The translations under genes were made by a program, and so were the position numbers. Under the pieces are notes generated by a model. It searched no databases, was not told where the DNA came from, and saw nothing but the letters and a program-made list of their open reading frames with translations. Below, one piece after another: positions 22,420 to 33,012 of a stretch of 64,000 bases of DNA; the first letter of the stretch is position 1, and the number at the start of each line of letters is the position of its first letter. Source of the DNA: Larix kaempferi (Eukaryota; Streptophyta; Pinopsida; Pinales; Pinaceae); the NCBI GenBank assembly GCA_027924585.1, contig BSBM01000261.1:2431001-2495000 (forward strand). Direction: 5' to 3'.

Positions 22420-22660
22420 AACCCCATCGCGGCTTTCGGGCTCTTAGCCACGATGGACGTCTCGACTTTCAGCTTCAAAGCCGCGATGCACACCGTGGGT
22501 ATCAGCCCCACAGTCGCGATGGGCATCGCGGCTATCAGCCCCGAAAGCCGCGATCAACATCGCGACTGTCAGCCCCCACAGCCGCGATGCACATCACGGC
22601 TATCAAGCCAATACCCACGATGTGCATCGCGGAAAATGAGCCGAAACCCGCGATATTCCA
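22420..22660. repeat. CG-rich palindromic repeat array in B 3' region
   Basis: About six loosely repeated units of 33-35 bp are built on GCCGCGATGCACATCGCGG, whose two halves are inverted (CCGCGATG / CATCGCGG). AAGCCGCGATG here is complementary to CATCGCGGCTT in the leader array at 11618-11785. The CpG-rich composition stands out from the AT-rich flanks. Confidence 0.8.
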
Positions 22661-23025
22661 CATTGGGAAGCCAACATGGAATTACGCAGCCTTCGGGGCC
22701 CCGACGCTAAACAAAAAGGAAATCATTTGAAAGGCTAAGGCACATAGGCTTACCTGAAACTCACAGAATGAAAAACCAACGGTCAAATCTCCCACAAATC
22801 GAGAAAATGCTCTGACCACCTCAATTCCTCTATGAAACTCAACGGTGAAAATGACACTTGTCACATTGGGCCCACTTGCTATTTATAGAAATTTAACAAT
22901 TTTCAATCAACCATTTCGGCATCATACGATGTCCGTTTTTCGAACCGTTGGTACCGTTAGAATCACCGCAGCGAGAAATTCACAATAGTCCACTCCTTTT
23001 CCAATTCCACCATGTCCCTTTTTTC
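22661..23025. other. Element B 3' untranslated spacer
   Basis: This non-coding sequence lies between the CG-rich array and the 149-bp repeat array. It contains only short chance ORFs. Confidence 0.5.
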
Positions 23026-23470
23026 GAGCATTTTTTCCCATGCCCCTCATCACCTCGATTTGCATGCCACATCGACCGTCATCCATTTTTGATGAGTTTT
23101 ATATCGCCGGATTTAGTTTTCTGCACTCATGACGATGCTTGAGATCATTTCTCGCTCTCACCACTATATTTTTGGGGCATTTTTCCCATGCCCCTCGTCG
23201 CCTTGATTTGTGTGCCACATCGACCGTGGTCCATTTTTTACGAGTCTTATATCGCCGGATTCAGTTTTTCGCGCTTGTGATGATGCTTGAGATCATTTCT
23301 TGCTCTCACCCCCATAGTTTTTGGGCATTTCTCCAAAACGCCCCTCATCGCCTCGGTTTACGTGCCACATTGGTCGTGGTCCATTTTTGATGATCTTTAT
23401 GTCACCGGATTTATTTTTCCGCGCTCGTGACAATGCTCGAGATCATTCCTCTCTCTCACCAATACCTTTT
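23026..23470 (+). repeat. 149-bp tandem repeat, three copies, in B 3' UTR
   Basis: Three diverged copies start near 23026, 23175 and 23323. Anchors are GATGCTTGAGATCATTTC at 23131 and 23279 and a variant at 23429, giving spacings of 148 and 150 bp. Each copy contains ATGCCCCTC.. or ACGCCCCTC.., a GCCACAT..G(A/T)CCGT..TCCATTTTT block and TCACCGG or TCGCCGGATT. Confidence 0.9.
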
Positions 23471-23488
23471 TGTTTGGTCTAATTTTAC

Positions 23489-24000
23489 CCCTTTTTCGGG
23501 CCGAGCAATTCTTTTATGAAAAAGGCACTCAGTGAGTTTTTGTTAAGCTCTTTTCTGACTCCTAAAAAAAATGAAAAGATCGTCGAGCAACCTTGCTTCC
23601 TTTCATCCTCGCTAAAAGTATCTGAAAGGGCATCTACCTGGTACAAGTTTACCCCTTTTTCGGACCTTGTAGACTAATTACGAAAAAGGAATACTCTAGT
23701 CACATTGGCTAGAAGAGTTCTCCATTCGCATCATTTTATCCTTTTTTCGGGCCTTGGAGACTAACATATGAAAAAGAACACCAATGGAGTCTACTTATTG
23801 CTTTCAGACTCTCAAAAAATGAAAGAAACCATAAGTAATCACCGTCTTGGGCTCGTACAAATCCACAGGACGGTACCCCCTCCACCAATTCAAAGTCTTC
23901 TTATTGTTTTCAGACTCCTTAAAAATGAAAGCACTCACAAGCATGAACAGTCCTAGGCTCACATAAATCCATAGGATAGTACCATTTTAGAGCACACTTT
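23489..24000 (+). other. Hairpin array in B 3' UTR
   Basis: A repeated stem pair is built from CCTTTTTCG and CGAAAAAGG with about 18 bases between. It is perfect at 23654-23689, with weaker versions at 23489-23525 and 23741-23776. These alternate with a second pair, GGAGTCT...CAGACTC, near 23785-23812. Element A has the same series at 27750-28080. Conservation in two diverged elements suggests a structured RNA. Confidence 0.65.
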
Positions 24001-25240
24001 TATCCCTTCTTAGAGCTCATTAAAACTACGAAGAAGGACCCAACGGTGCTTTTCGGCGCCACAACAGATCATGTCTTCTCATAAGGCAGCTTCCCCATTA
24101 TGGTTGCCTTTGTTCAGAGTATTCTGCAGTATGTCACCTTGAGAGTCCCCCAATAGCATCCATCAGCTTGTCCCCCCCAGAGTTACTCCAGTCTGCAATA
24201 CATATCCCCGATCCCTTAAAACTATGATCCTCACACCTATGCTGCCAGGTCAACCATGTCATCATGCTCTGAACAAAGGAAGTTTGAGTCCACCCACTCT
24301 ATGACCCCAGTTTTTTCCACATCCCCACACTATGTCAACCCTATTATCACAGTTTCGTTTCACACCTCGCACTCCTATCAAGGAAACATCATTGCCTTGG
24401 TAGTTGCCAATCTCCCTCTGTCGACGCCAACCAAATATATTCCAGAGGATAGACCCAGAGGTCCCTGTGCCTTGGACTCATCACCATTAGTGATGAGTAC
24501 CTACGGATCATTTTGAAAGGAGTCCTCAGTGCCTCTCCAAATGATTGTTTCTCACATGCTCAACTTCAACACCTTGATCCCATCGTTGAGACTCGTACAG
24601 GGTATCGGTCCTTTTAGTTTTTGTTGAAGACGTCGGATATCACCTGAGTCTACCACATTTAAGAGTCTAATTAAGGAAACCACCAATTACACATTCTTAT
24701 GGATATTCGGGTTGTGCTCGGCGACAATTTACAAATGTACCGCATTTTTATACTCCCTCGAGTATACAGTTACATATACACCTCAAAATTGACTCACAAT
24801 TATTGAGTCCCTACATATTTTGGACACCTTCAGTTTCAGTAGTTCATCAACCCTCCTGATACCTTATTCAGAGCAGTTGTTGCTTTATTCCAGTGTATCA
24901 GTTATTGAGATAAGTCATGGCATGATCATGAGTACATCCCAGCATTGTGTCCCCTCTGGACCATTACGATGTACCAACAGTTTTTATGTATTATTCAGGT
25001 CCCCCTTCTTGGGACTAATTGTTATGTATATGTCTTGATACGAGCATGGGTATGCCTGCCTCGTCCATTATCAGAGATTATTCCTCATTCTTTTTTAGGC
25101 CATGTATTTTTTCAGTTTTTGCAGCTTCCAAGGGGTCGTTGTTCCAATTTCCAATCGGTTTTTTCTCTTCTCCAAGCCCTAGAAAAATACAAAAGAAATA
25201 TGATGTCTATCGGCCATACGATGAGCTCCTACCCTCACAC
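24001..25240 (+). other. Element B distal 3' UTR
   Basis: This non-coding stretch is distantly alignable with A at 28270-29440. Shared anchors include a CATGCTaCC/CTATGCTGCC..GTCA block followed by an AAAGGAA(A)AGTGTC or AAAGGAAGTTTGAGTCCAC block, and GCATGGGTATGCC(T/C)GCCT before the polypurine tract. I see no credible coding frame. Confidence 0.55.
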
Positions 25241-25254
25241 ATCAGGGGGCAATC
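25241..25254 (+). other. Polypurine tract of element B
   Basis: ATCAGGGGGCAATC lies immediately before the TGTTAACACCC start of the 3' LTR. The G-rich core would resist RNase H and prime plus-strand DNA. A's tract (TTAGGGGGCATC) is similar. Confidence 0.85.
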
Positions 25255-25942
25255 TGTTAACACCCAAAAAGTGCTCACTAGCTCATCCCCTTATTCACAT
25301 GACCCATTTGTCCACTTTTCCACCATTTGAGCCTCTAAAACCATCAAAAGGTCACCAAAAAGACCACAATACACCTTTTTTCCCCTCAAAATATGTATTT
25401 TTTCCTCAAAAAGGGTCCAAAATTCCCAAAAATATTAAAAGGGAATAAAAATATTCAAAAAAGGAAAAAAAGGGAAAAAGAGACATAAACCATGTTGGTT
25501 AATACCATTGGTTTCCTCAAAACCATAATGGTATTCCCCATCACCAAAAACTATAAAAAGGTGATAGGGGCTCCTCACTCTCCATCCACATTTCATCCTA
25601 TCCTTATGCTGCCAAATTCCCTTTGAGAGCCATTGCCTCCCATTTCGAGTTTGAAGATCCCCATTGAAGCTTTGGAGAAGAAGAGACCATTGGATATTGG
25701 AGCTTCTCAACCTTGGAATTGCTCAACACCCATCATCCTCACCATTTGAGGTAATACAAAAACAAATTCTTTTGAATCTCTTGTCTTATTTGCTTATTGT
25801 TATCAATCTAGTTCTTTATTTCTCTTACATATGTTAATGTTAGATTAGATTAAGTTTATTGTTATTTGCTTTTCATTTGAGACTGCTATTACAAATTAAT
25901 AGGTGCATCCTTGCACATGCTCGGTTGAAAAACCAAGCAACA
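25255..25942 (+). repeat. Element B 3' LTR (688 bp)
   Basis: Runs from TGTTAACACCC to AAGCAACA and is followed by the GATAC target duplication at 25943-25947. It matches the 5' LTR with about 13 substitutions and one 9-bp deletion. The TATA box at 25551-25560 is retained. Confidence 0.95.
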
Positions 25943-25947
25943 GATAC
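25943..25947. repeat. Target site duplication of element B, right copy (GATAC)
   Basis: Exact repeat of 10651-10655. Element A sequence resumes at 25948. Confidence 0.95.
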
Positions 25948-26880
25948 TCCTCTCCCCGTCACCACAGTGGTGAAGATCTTGCTAGCCTCACTAGTCCACA
26001 ATCTGCAGCATTACACATGTATATATTAGCTCTTTTGCGTAATATATATATATATATATATATATCTTAAAAAATTCAAAAAACATGTTTAAAAGTCAAA
26101 TACATGACTCATCCCAGTCCTCATCCTATGGTAAATCCAAGTCAATGTCACCTCGGAAGTCTACCCCAGCGTAAGGGTAATCCTCGATCATCACAATTTG
26201 TTCTTCTAACCAGGAAAATAAGTTTTCACCGAATGCTAGAACTTGTGGCCCACCTAGCCTCCCAGCATAATCACTCCATCTCCCCATCCATGGCTCAAAT
26301 GGAGGACAATGAGGCCTATCTATCTTTAGGCGTAGTAGTGGGACCCTCTCTAAGAAGAAGGTGACTAGAATATTGCCGTACCCAAACTTCTTGATATTTC
26401 CATTGTAACACTTGGTGATTTGATCCTTGATGTTGACCAGGAATCCCTCACACCAGTTGAACAACCTTGGCTCAAGACATTCCAAGGCATAAGTCATTTG
26501 ATCCTTGGTAGCATGATGAGGCCCTACACTTCCAGCCACTCGATCAAGAGTGTACAAAATCGTCCTCAAGGGAAGATATATCACATCGGCTATGAGTACT
26601 TTTCCGCTTTTCTTACGAGATCCTTCTGTACTCTCTTCGGTACTACGATGTCCATCCAAATTGACTCGTGCCCCTCTCTTAGAGAGACCGGTCAAGAAAT
26701 ATATATCCTCAATCTCTTCTCAGGGATATGCTCCCCTATATGGAAATCTTGTAGATCCGGCTCCCACATTTCTATTATGTGGTTCAAAAGTTTCCCTTGT
26801 TTTTGGATCCCTCTTGTCTTGAAGAACTTCAACAATCCACACTCTCTCAGTGCGGACAAGGTGTTATCATCATTGAGGGA
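25948..26880 (-). pseudogene. Element A antisense plant-mobile-domain-like gene (upstream exon and start of 3' exon)
   Basis: Exon 1 is on the minus strand. The piece from about 26880 reads GLLKFF, LLNHIIEMWEPDLQDFHIG, then a frameshift and stop near 26715-26720. The long open frame to 26126 begins IEDIYFLTGLSKRGARVNL and runs through YGNILVTFFLERVPLL and WMGRWSDYAG to EDYPYAGVDFRGDIDLDLP. It aligns along its length with B's exon 1, including LLKF, W-x-P, YFLTGL and the DYPYAG-x-DFRGD motif. An intron equivalent to B's would span about 26110-25990; its acceptor (TGCTGCAG) is present but its donor is degraded, and a (TA)n tract lies inside it at 26042-26066. Exon 2 starts near 25990 and is cut by B. 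Confidence 0.7.
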
Positions 26881-27799
26881 ATATTAGTCATCCCCTTCAT
26901 GCTCTCTCTCTTTCCACTCGATCATTCTCGCTCTTATCTCTTAGAAACTACTGAAAAACAACAAAGGAACCTGTGATTTGAAGCTTGAACCCAATTTTTT
27001 CCAAATGATAGGGGGGCAAGCTCTTTAAAATTTGAATATGCATATTTCCACGCCCCGACAATTACACAAAGCGTGATAATTATTAGTTTTCGCACCCCTT
27101 GTATGCACCATAACGCGAAAATCCCAAAATTTTTGCGTTTGGCGATATAGAGAAGGCACGAAAATTCCTAGGCGCATAAAATTTTTTCCCTAGGGTGTTT
27201 GATTTCCCCCAACTTAGCATTAAAATTGAAAAAATGAGACATCAAAAGAAAAAGTAGGGCAAGATGACTAACCTGCTTCGAACGACAGCTTGAATGGTGC
27301 CTTGGATCTCCTGATATCTTCAGTTGAAATTTGGCTCCCAATAATGGTAAAAATCTCCTTGAGGTAAAAATGACCAAGTAAAAATGACTAGTTTTACATT
27401 TTACTCTCTTTTTATAATGGAACTAGTTATTTTTTACCTCCTTTCGCATTTATGACCTTTGTTTAAAGCCTTTTTCCCCATATTTTTATCTTCTAATGTT
27501 ATTTTCTAGGGTTTTTTACCAGGTTTAGGCAGGTTCATTAAAGGTGTTCATACCGGTGGAGTCATTTTTTGACCTTTTTTTTAGCTCACTTTCTCTCTTT
27601 CACGCTCTGGATCTGAAATATGAAAGAGATTCTAAGCGCTTTTCACACTTGGGTCATGCTTGTTAAACTTAATTAAAAAGTGTCGAGCTTAGTCTACTTT
27701 ACTCGTGATCGTAAAACAATGAGGAAAGTATCAACTTGGTATTGTTTTATCTCTTTTTTGGACTAGGGGGATTAACTCACGAAAAAGGAATCCCTAGAG
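26881..27799 (+). other. Element A proximal 3' UTR with GCGAAAAT motifs
   Basis: Non-coding. At 27087-27175 there are TTTTCGCACC, GCGAAAATCCC, TTTTTGCG and CACGAAAATTCC, the same motif family as in A's leader at 640-750. From 27750 the hairpin array begins (CTCTTTTTTGG...CACGAAAAAGGA). I see no coding frame. Confidence 0.6.
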
Positions 27800-28080
27800 T
27801 TTTCTTTAGGCTCTTTTCAGACTCTCGAAATAAGAAAAGGTCGCCAAGTGAACTTGTCTCTTTCACACTTGTAAAAGTATTTGAAAGGATGTCTATTCAG
27901 TGGTAGTTTATCCCTTTCTCGGACCTCTTAGACTCTTTACGAAAAAGGAACACCTTAGTCAACCTTTAACTAAGAGAGTTCCTCCAGACATTATTTTATA
28001 CTTTTTTAGGTCTGGAGACTAACTTTACGAAAAAGTCAAATCTTGGAGTCTCCTTTAGGTTATTTCAGACTCCCTAAACA
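27751..28080 (+). other. Hairpin array in A 3' UTR
   Basis: Three stem pairs of the CCTTTTTCG / CGAAAAAGG type lie at 27751-27789, 27912-27948 and 28001-28034. They alternate with GGAGTCT...AGACTCC pairs such as 28043-28074. The order and spacing parallel B's 23489-24000. In the diverged copy at 57987-58022 the middle stem is perfect, whereas at 27912-27948 it has one mismatch. Confidence 0.65.
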
Positions 28081-29440
28081 TGAAAAATCATCGAGTTTCC
28101 CTTCTTTGGACTCGCAAAATGAAACATCGAAGGATCCTTATGGAACCCAACCTCTCCTTCCTTGGGTTCGTAAAATGTGCAAGGTTGGACTCATCTAAAG
28201 GTGAGTTATATCGAGCATCTGTTACCCTCCTCAAGCTCGTTAAAATACAAAGTGGAACTCGTCAAACATGATGGGGGGGAATGGGGGGGGATAAGTCGAG
28301 TTTAACTTTTTGGCAGCCTATGAGTCATTACCTTTGAACATGGCATGTGTCCAGATCTTGTCCTATACTTGGGTATTCAATATGTTTCTAGGTCATAACT
28401 AAAGTCGTGAGTCGTCTTCCTTCTTTGAATAATCCAAAGAATGCCTCAATTATAATCATGTCACGTTTTGGTTTTTGCCTCTTTATATCCATGCTACCCA
28501 GTCATATGTCATGTCGTTATGTCTTCAAAGGAAAAGTGTCAATCTGAGTCCACTTTCTGCAATATCGTCAGCATTTACACCCTTGTCTCAATCCATACTC
28601 ATCTGACTCATTACTTCACATCACTTTCCTATGTCGGTTTTGTGTCGATGATGTGGGATTCATTATGGACCTCCTTCGACGATTCTATTCCTGTCGACTT
28701 CAACTCATTATCCAGGAATTCGGCTTAGAAACCAACCTTGGTACCTTGGTACCTGCATGCTTCAATGACAGGTTTCCTCGTGTTCGACAGTAGGTTTTCA
28801 TCATTGACCTCTGATCGAATGATCTCGTGGATGTTCGACGTCAACTCATCTATTTGCATTTCGTCAAGATGTACTATGATACCTTGGGAATCATTGCCAT
28901 CATTGGTGATTTCCCTCGTACTTGTTAACGGTTCACATCATTGACCAGTAATCAAGTGGTTTCTGCCATGTTCGACCTCAACACCATGCAATCCAATGGT
29001 TAGATTCTTATCGAGTCGGGATCGGGTAGAAGACCCTAGATGGTTCTGATGTCTATTTATCACATCCAGGTTGCGATGGTGATTTTTTGAGTAGATTCCC
29101 ACATGGACATTATTTTGGTGACCTCATTGATGTACTGTCACACAGATCCATTCTTTTATTGGTCATTATTGTGCCGTTATCCTATCATGGATCTATGTTT
29201 GTAATTTAGTAGCCACGATTTCAATCATATGTTGAGTAGTCCTATCATGGATCTGCAATGTATTGGTCGGCAACCATGCTTTGAGTCAATTGTTCCAAGC
29301 ATGGGTATGCCCGCCTTGGGGTTATTATGCATATTGTTGATTTTTTCTTGCAGCTCTTCTCCAATTCTCTTCCATCTATCTTTGTAGACTTCATTATTGC
29401 TAAAGTGTTTCAGCCATCAAATTCCTTCTGACCTAGCACT
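28081..29440 (+). other. Element A distal 3' UTR
   Basis: No credible coding sequence. It is duplicated with a few percent divergence at 58150-59504 and distantly related to B's distal 3' UTR. Confidence 0.6.
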
Positions 29441-29452
29441 TTAGGGGGCATC
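29441..29452 (+). other. Polypurine tract of element A
   Basis: TTAGGGGGCATC directly precedes the LTR start TGTTACACC. The same tract is at 59505-59516 in the duplicated copy. Confidence 0.85.
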
Positions 29453-30498
29453 TGTTACACCTCAAATTGTCACTTTGTATACCATTGAGAGTCTTCATGT
29501 TATATCACCATGAGGAACATGATGTTTATACCTCCTAGGGGTGTTAGGACCCTTTCTCATCATGTTGGTCCCCTCCCTAGTCATACTTGGAAGCAAATCC
29601 AACAACTTAGGGTCGAATGCCACTTCACCAAACTCATTTCTCCACCTCCTTGAGATATTTTTGTGCCCTACTAGTGGTGCAAGACATGAAAATACAACAT
29701 TTTCGTGCTCTGCATACCTATGGGGGTGCGAAAATTACAACATTTTCACACTTTGCTTAGTCATGGGGGCACGAAAATCCTTGAATAACCATTCTCCTTA
29801 GATTTTGGATCTTGGATCTCGAGGAGATTTTCATGGGATGAGGTCTCCCTTCGAATCCCATCTCGCATTCCCTCCTTGGTATGATTAAAGTACTTGATCC
29901 ACATCTCTCTCACTTAGATCCATAATATCCTCTTAAGTGGTTGGCCTCCCAAATCCTATAAGAAGAAGGCCATCCATGAGCTAGGAGGAGAACTTTGGAG
30001 GCATCAAACCTATGATCTTAAGAGTCTTGCAAAGGTAGCAAAGGAGAGCTTGGAGGATGATCATGCTGCAACAATATCAAGTATAATCCACTTTGATGTA
30101 CATGTCTTCATGGATTTCCATTAATATAACTTAGCCTATTCCTCCCTCTCTCATGTTTTTATGATGAATGCATGAAATTGTCTCTAATTTCATAGTTAGA
30201 TCTATGTTAATATGCATATCGCTTTGGAGAAGGTGTTGTCTTCCTTTTGCAAATAGTTCCACGAGCTTGTGATCAAAGGATGGAGTTGGAGTAATAGAAA
30301 GATATCAAGGGAAACCATCAAAGCAAGGTACGTCATCTATCTACTTCGTTTTTCCATAGCTTGCAAATTGTTGTATGAGCTAGATCTATGAGGATCTTAG
30401 TGTCTATTTGTTTACTTACTGTCTTGGGTAGGCAATTAGGTGCCTCTTCTAATCCCAAGGGGATATCTACCTATCTGTAGGGATATTTTCTTAGCACA
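29453..30498 (+). repeat. Element A 3' LTR (1046 bp)
   Basis: Runs from TGTTACACCTC after the polypurine tract to TTAGCACA, the same end as the 5' LTR remnant at 1-422. It contains two GCGAAAAT-type or CACGAAAAT-type motifs near 29729-29778. Sequence after 30498 (TTAGATGCACC) is host or older flank and is also found after the duplicated LTR at 60564. Confidence 0.93.
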
Positions 30499-30899
30499 TT
30501 AGATGCACCACATACATAATTGCTTCGTTGAGGTTTCTACGTTTATTCAATGCGGTTTCTATACTCATATGCATCGGTTTTGATGCTTCAAGGTACTAAC
30601 AAGAGCACTACTCTATAGTGGCGCATTTTATTTAAATTTTGTATGGTGCATACATAATATAATGGTGCACCATTATAGGTTTTTGCAATCTTATGAGTTT
30701 AAACGAAGTGTTTGTAATAACATTTCACATTGTGCTTCTTTGTATTACAAATAACACGGATTGGCAGATTTTTTAATTTTTTATGGTGTTTTTTTAATTA
30801 CAATGAGTACCATTCATTGTGCTTATTGTTAATAAACAATGCATTGGTTAACTAACTCCAAAGTTAATTGCACTTTGGTGTGTTTTTTAAGGTTCTTAT
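30499..30899. other. Flank between element A and element C
   Basis: AT-rich sequence with repeated GGTGCA(C/T) words and no gene seen. It is duplicated at 60565-60933. Confidence 0.5.
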
Positions 30900-31227
30900 T
30901 TATTAGGATTATATGAGCATACACATAATAAATTGCAAGAGAAAGAATAACAAGCAACCACAAATGAGACACGTAGTTTACCCTGGAAACCCCATGCAGG
31001 GAAAACCAGCACACAATGAAGATCTTCATTACATGGCCAAACCCGGCCATCCAGGCCAAGTGAGCTAGCCACCAATCACCGCTAGGCCACTTTACAATGG
31101 AGTACACCAAGCCCCTTATATGCTTCATTACATGCAATACCATGGGCCAATGCCATGGGCTACAACAAACCATGTGTTGGACCTAAACCACCTTTGACTT
31201 ATTCTCGAGTCAAGGTTAACCCTAACA
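30900..31227 (-). repeat. Element C 3' LTR
   Basis: Minus-strand start TGTTAGGGTTAACC at 31227. The other end reads TT where TG/CA termini are expected. About 80 percent alike to 32698-33012 by eye. A TATA-like CATATAAGG lies near 31112-31120 on the minus strand. Confidence 0.7.
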
Positions 31228-31241
31228 ATCCTCCCTTTAAA
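31228..31241 (-). other. Polypurine tract of element C
   Basis: On the minus strand TTTAAAGGGAGGAT directly precedes the LTR start TGTTAGGG. Confidence 0.65.
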
Positions 31242-32683
31242 CTTGAATTGGGGATCTCACATACACCCCCCTATCACCTAGGTCTATCTCCTGACTTTAC
31301 CGGTGAGTTACCAGGGGTATGCATGCCTTACCAGGTCTTACAGCCATATGCCCTTTTACATGCAAACTGCTCCATTAATTTTCCATTGCTTCATCCTCTC
31401 GCTTTTCCATGCTCGCTTTCTTGCTCATTTTCTTCCATTCTCCTTTTGTACCTGCATCCAACCTTGTCATTGACGTCCATATAAAGAAGAATCCATCTAC
31501 CGGATTACATGGGTCCTCAGCTGCTGTAACCACCAGTTCTCTAGGAATTCTCTTCGCATACATGGTTCATCAATCTTGGTCCCAAAACTCAACCTCTCCA
31601 ATCCATATCAAGCTACACTACAAGTACACCTGCCACCCTCGTACCTACCCAGTGGTTCATTCCACAACTGATGCAACATCCATTCTAAACGCATAAGAAA
31701 GATACATTTTTTTGTGCTTCTAGTACTCGAGGAAATCAAAACTTAGCTATGGCTAAATTTCATAAAGACAAAAAAAAACATTATTGAAATGTTGAATTAC
31801 CACCGAACATGCACCCCACAATTAAAAAAAAATAGATACAACAAACTTTTAATGCTTTACAAAAAAAATTATAAGCAAATTATGTAGGCGACTCTTTCTA
31901 ACCTAGACTTTCTAGCCTCATCCATATTGAGAATCCAATCCACTATCTCCCTATTTCAACTCTACAACAAGCCATCTCTTTTAACTTGTTATGGTCCTTC
32001 ACATCCATAAAGGAGATTTACCCATTAAAATAAAACATTTAATCATTTAATGACATCCACATCTCCTATAATAAAATAAAATATTTGTATGACAAAAGAG
32101 ATTTCCATAATACCCATTTGGAAACCGTGTATCTCTTTTAATATGACTTCAAAAGACTTTTTCATTCACTCAACATGCTTTCCATAAAAGGTTTAACATA
32201 ACATCCACACGCTTCCAAAACACAACTTTTACCATTTTGAAATGACGTGGATAAAAATTTTGACTCTTTACCTTTTGAAATATTATCCTTCACGCAATTT
32301 GGCATTCTCACCACGAATTTTACTTGTTTTATCTTCTTCATGAGTTTTTCAATGCAGTAAATATTTCTTCAGCTCACGGATTGTTCTCCTCTCGGCCAAC
32401 AACATATCACGGCTCTGGCAAACAGGTTTTCATGCATATCCTGCACATGGATTATGCGAATGACTCTGTGATTGTGAAACGGCGGCCTTCACACTGCAAA
32501 GTTTCATGTTGTCTCGATCGCCACAGAAATGGCGTCTCCCTTCAACAAATGCACATTCCAAATATTCTTTACCGATCAACCACGGATATTCCACACAGAC
32601 CAGATCTGACCAGATCCACAACGGATCTACGTCTGCACACTTACAGCATTCAACGAGTACAACAACACCAATATTCTAATCAT

Positions 32684-32696
32684 GGCTCTAATACTA
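32684..32696 (-). other. Primer binding site of element C (tRNA-Met-like)
   Basis: On the minus strand TAGTATTAGAGCC follows the LTR end by one base. It matches the initiator tRNA-Met primer site TGGTATCAGAGCC with two differences. Confidence 0.7.
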
Positions 32697-32697
32697 C

Positions 32698-33012
32698 TGA
32701 TTAGGATTATACTAGCATATACATAATAACTTGCAACCACAAATGAGATACATAGTTTATCTTAGAAACCCAATGTCATGCAGGGAAAACCAATATTAAA
32801 TGAAGATTTTCATTACATGGTCAAAACTGGCCATTCCAGCCAAGCAAGCTAGTTACCACTCACCTCCACACCACTTTACAATGAAGTACACCAAACCTTT
32901 TATAGAGTTCATTACATGCAATACCTTGGACCAATACCATGGGCTACAACAAACCATATGCTAGACCTAAACCATCTTTAACTCATTCCCGAATCAAAAT
33001 TAACCTTGGTTC
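32698..33012 (-). repeat. Element C 5' LTR
   Basis: The minus-strand end (CCTAATCA) lies at 32698 next to the primer site. The outer end near 33005-33012 is altered relative to the other LTR, so the boundary is approximate. Confidence 0.65.

Larger units (their letters stand above)
10656..25942 (+). mobile_element. Element B: complete Tat-lineage Ty3/gypsy retrotransposon nested in A
   Basis: The element is 15,287 bp. Its parts in order are LTR (10656-11352), tRNA-Arg primer site, leader, gag, protease, linker with zinc knuckles, RT-RNase H, integrase, second RNase H, minus-strand PMD-like ORF, long 3' UTR, polypurine tract and LTR (25255-25942), flanked by GATAC on both sides. The LTRs differ by about 13 substitutions plus one 9-bp indel, so B is clearly younger than A. 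Frames are interrupted throughout, so B cannot move on its own now. Without chromodomain and with two RNase H domains it fits the Tat group (Ogre, Retand, Grande, RIRE2 relatives). Confidence 0.95.
30900..33012 (-). mobile_element. Element C: small non-autonomous copia-type LTR element, minus strand
   Basis: Two direct repeats of about 320 bp (30900-31227 and 32698-33012) flank 1.45 kb without a retroelement ORF. On the minus strand the right repeat ends ...CCTAATCA and is followed by a tRNA-Met-like primer site (32696-32684). The left repeat is preceded by AAAGGGAGGAT and starts TGTTAGGGTTAACC, the classic copia polypurine/LTR junction. No gag, protease, integrase or RT can be read, so it is a LARD or TRIM-like or internally deleted element. 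The right repeat has lost its expected TGTTAGGG end. Confidence 0.7.
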
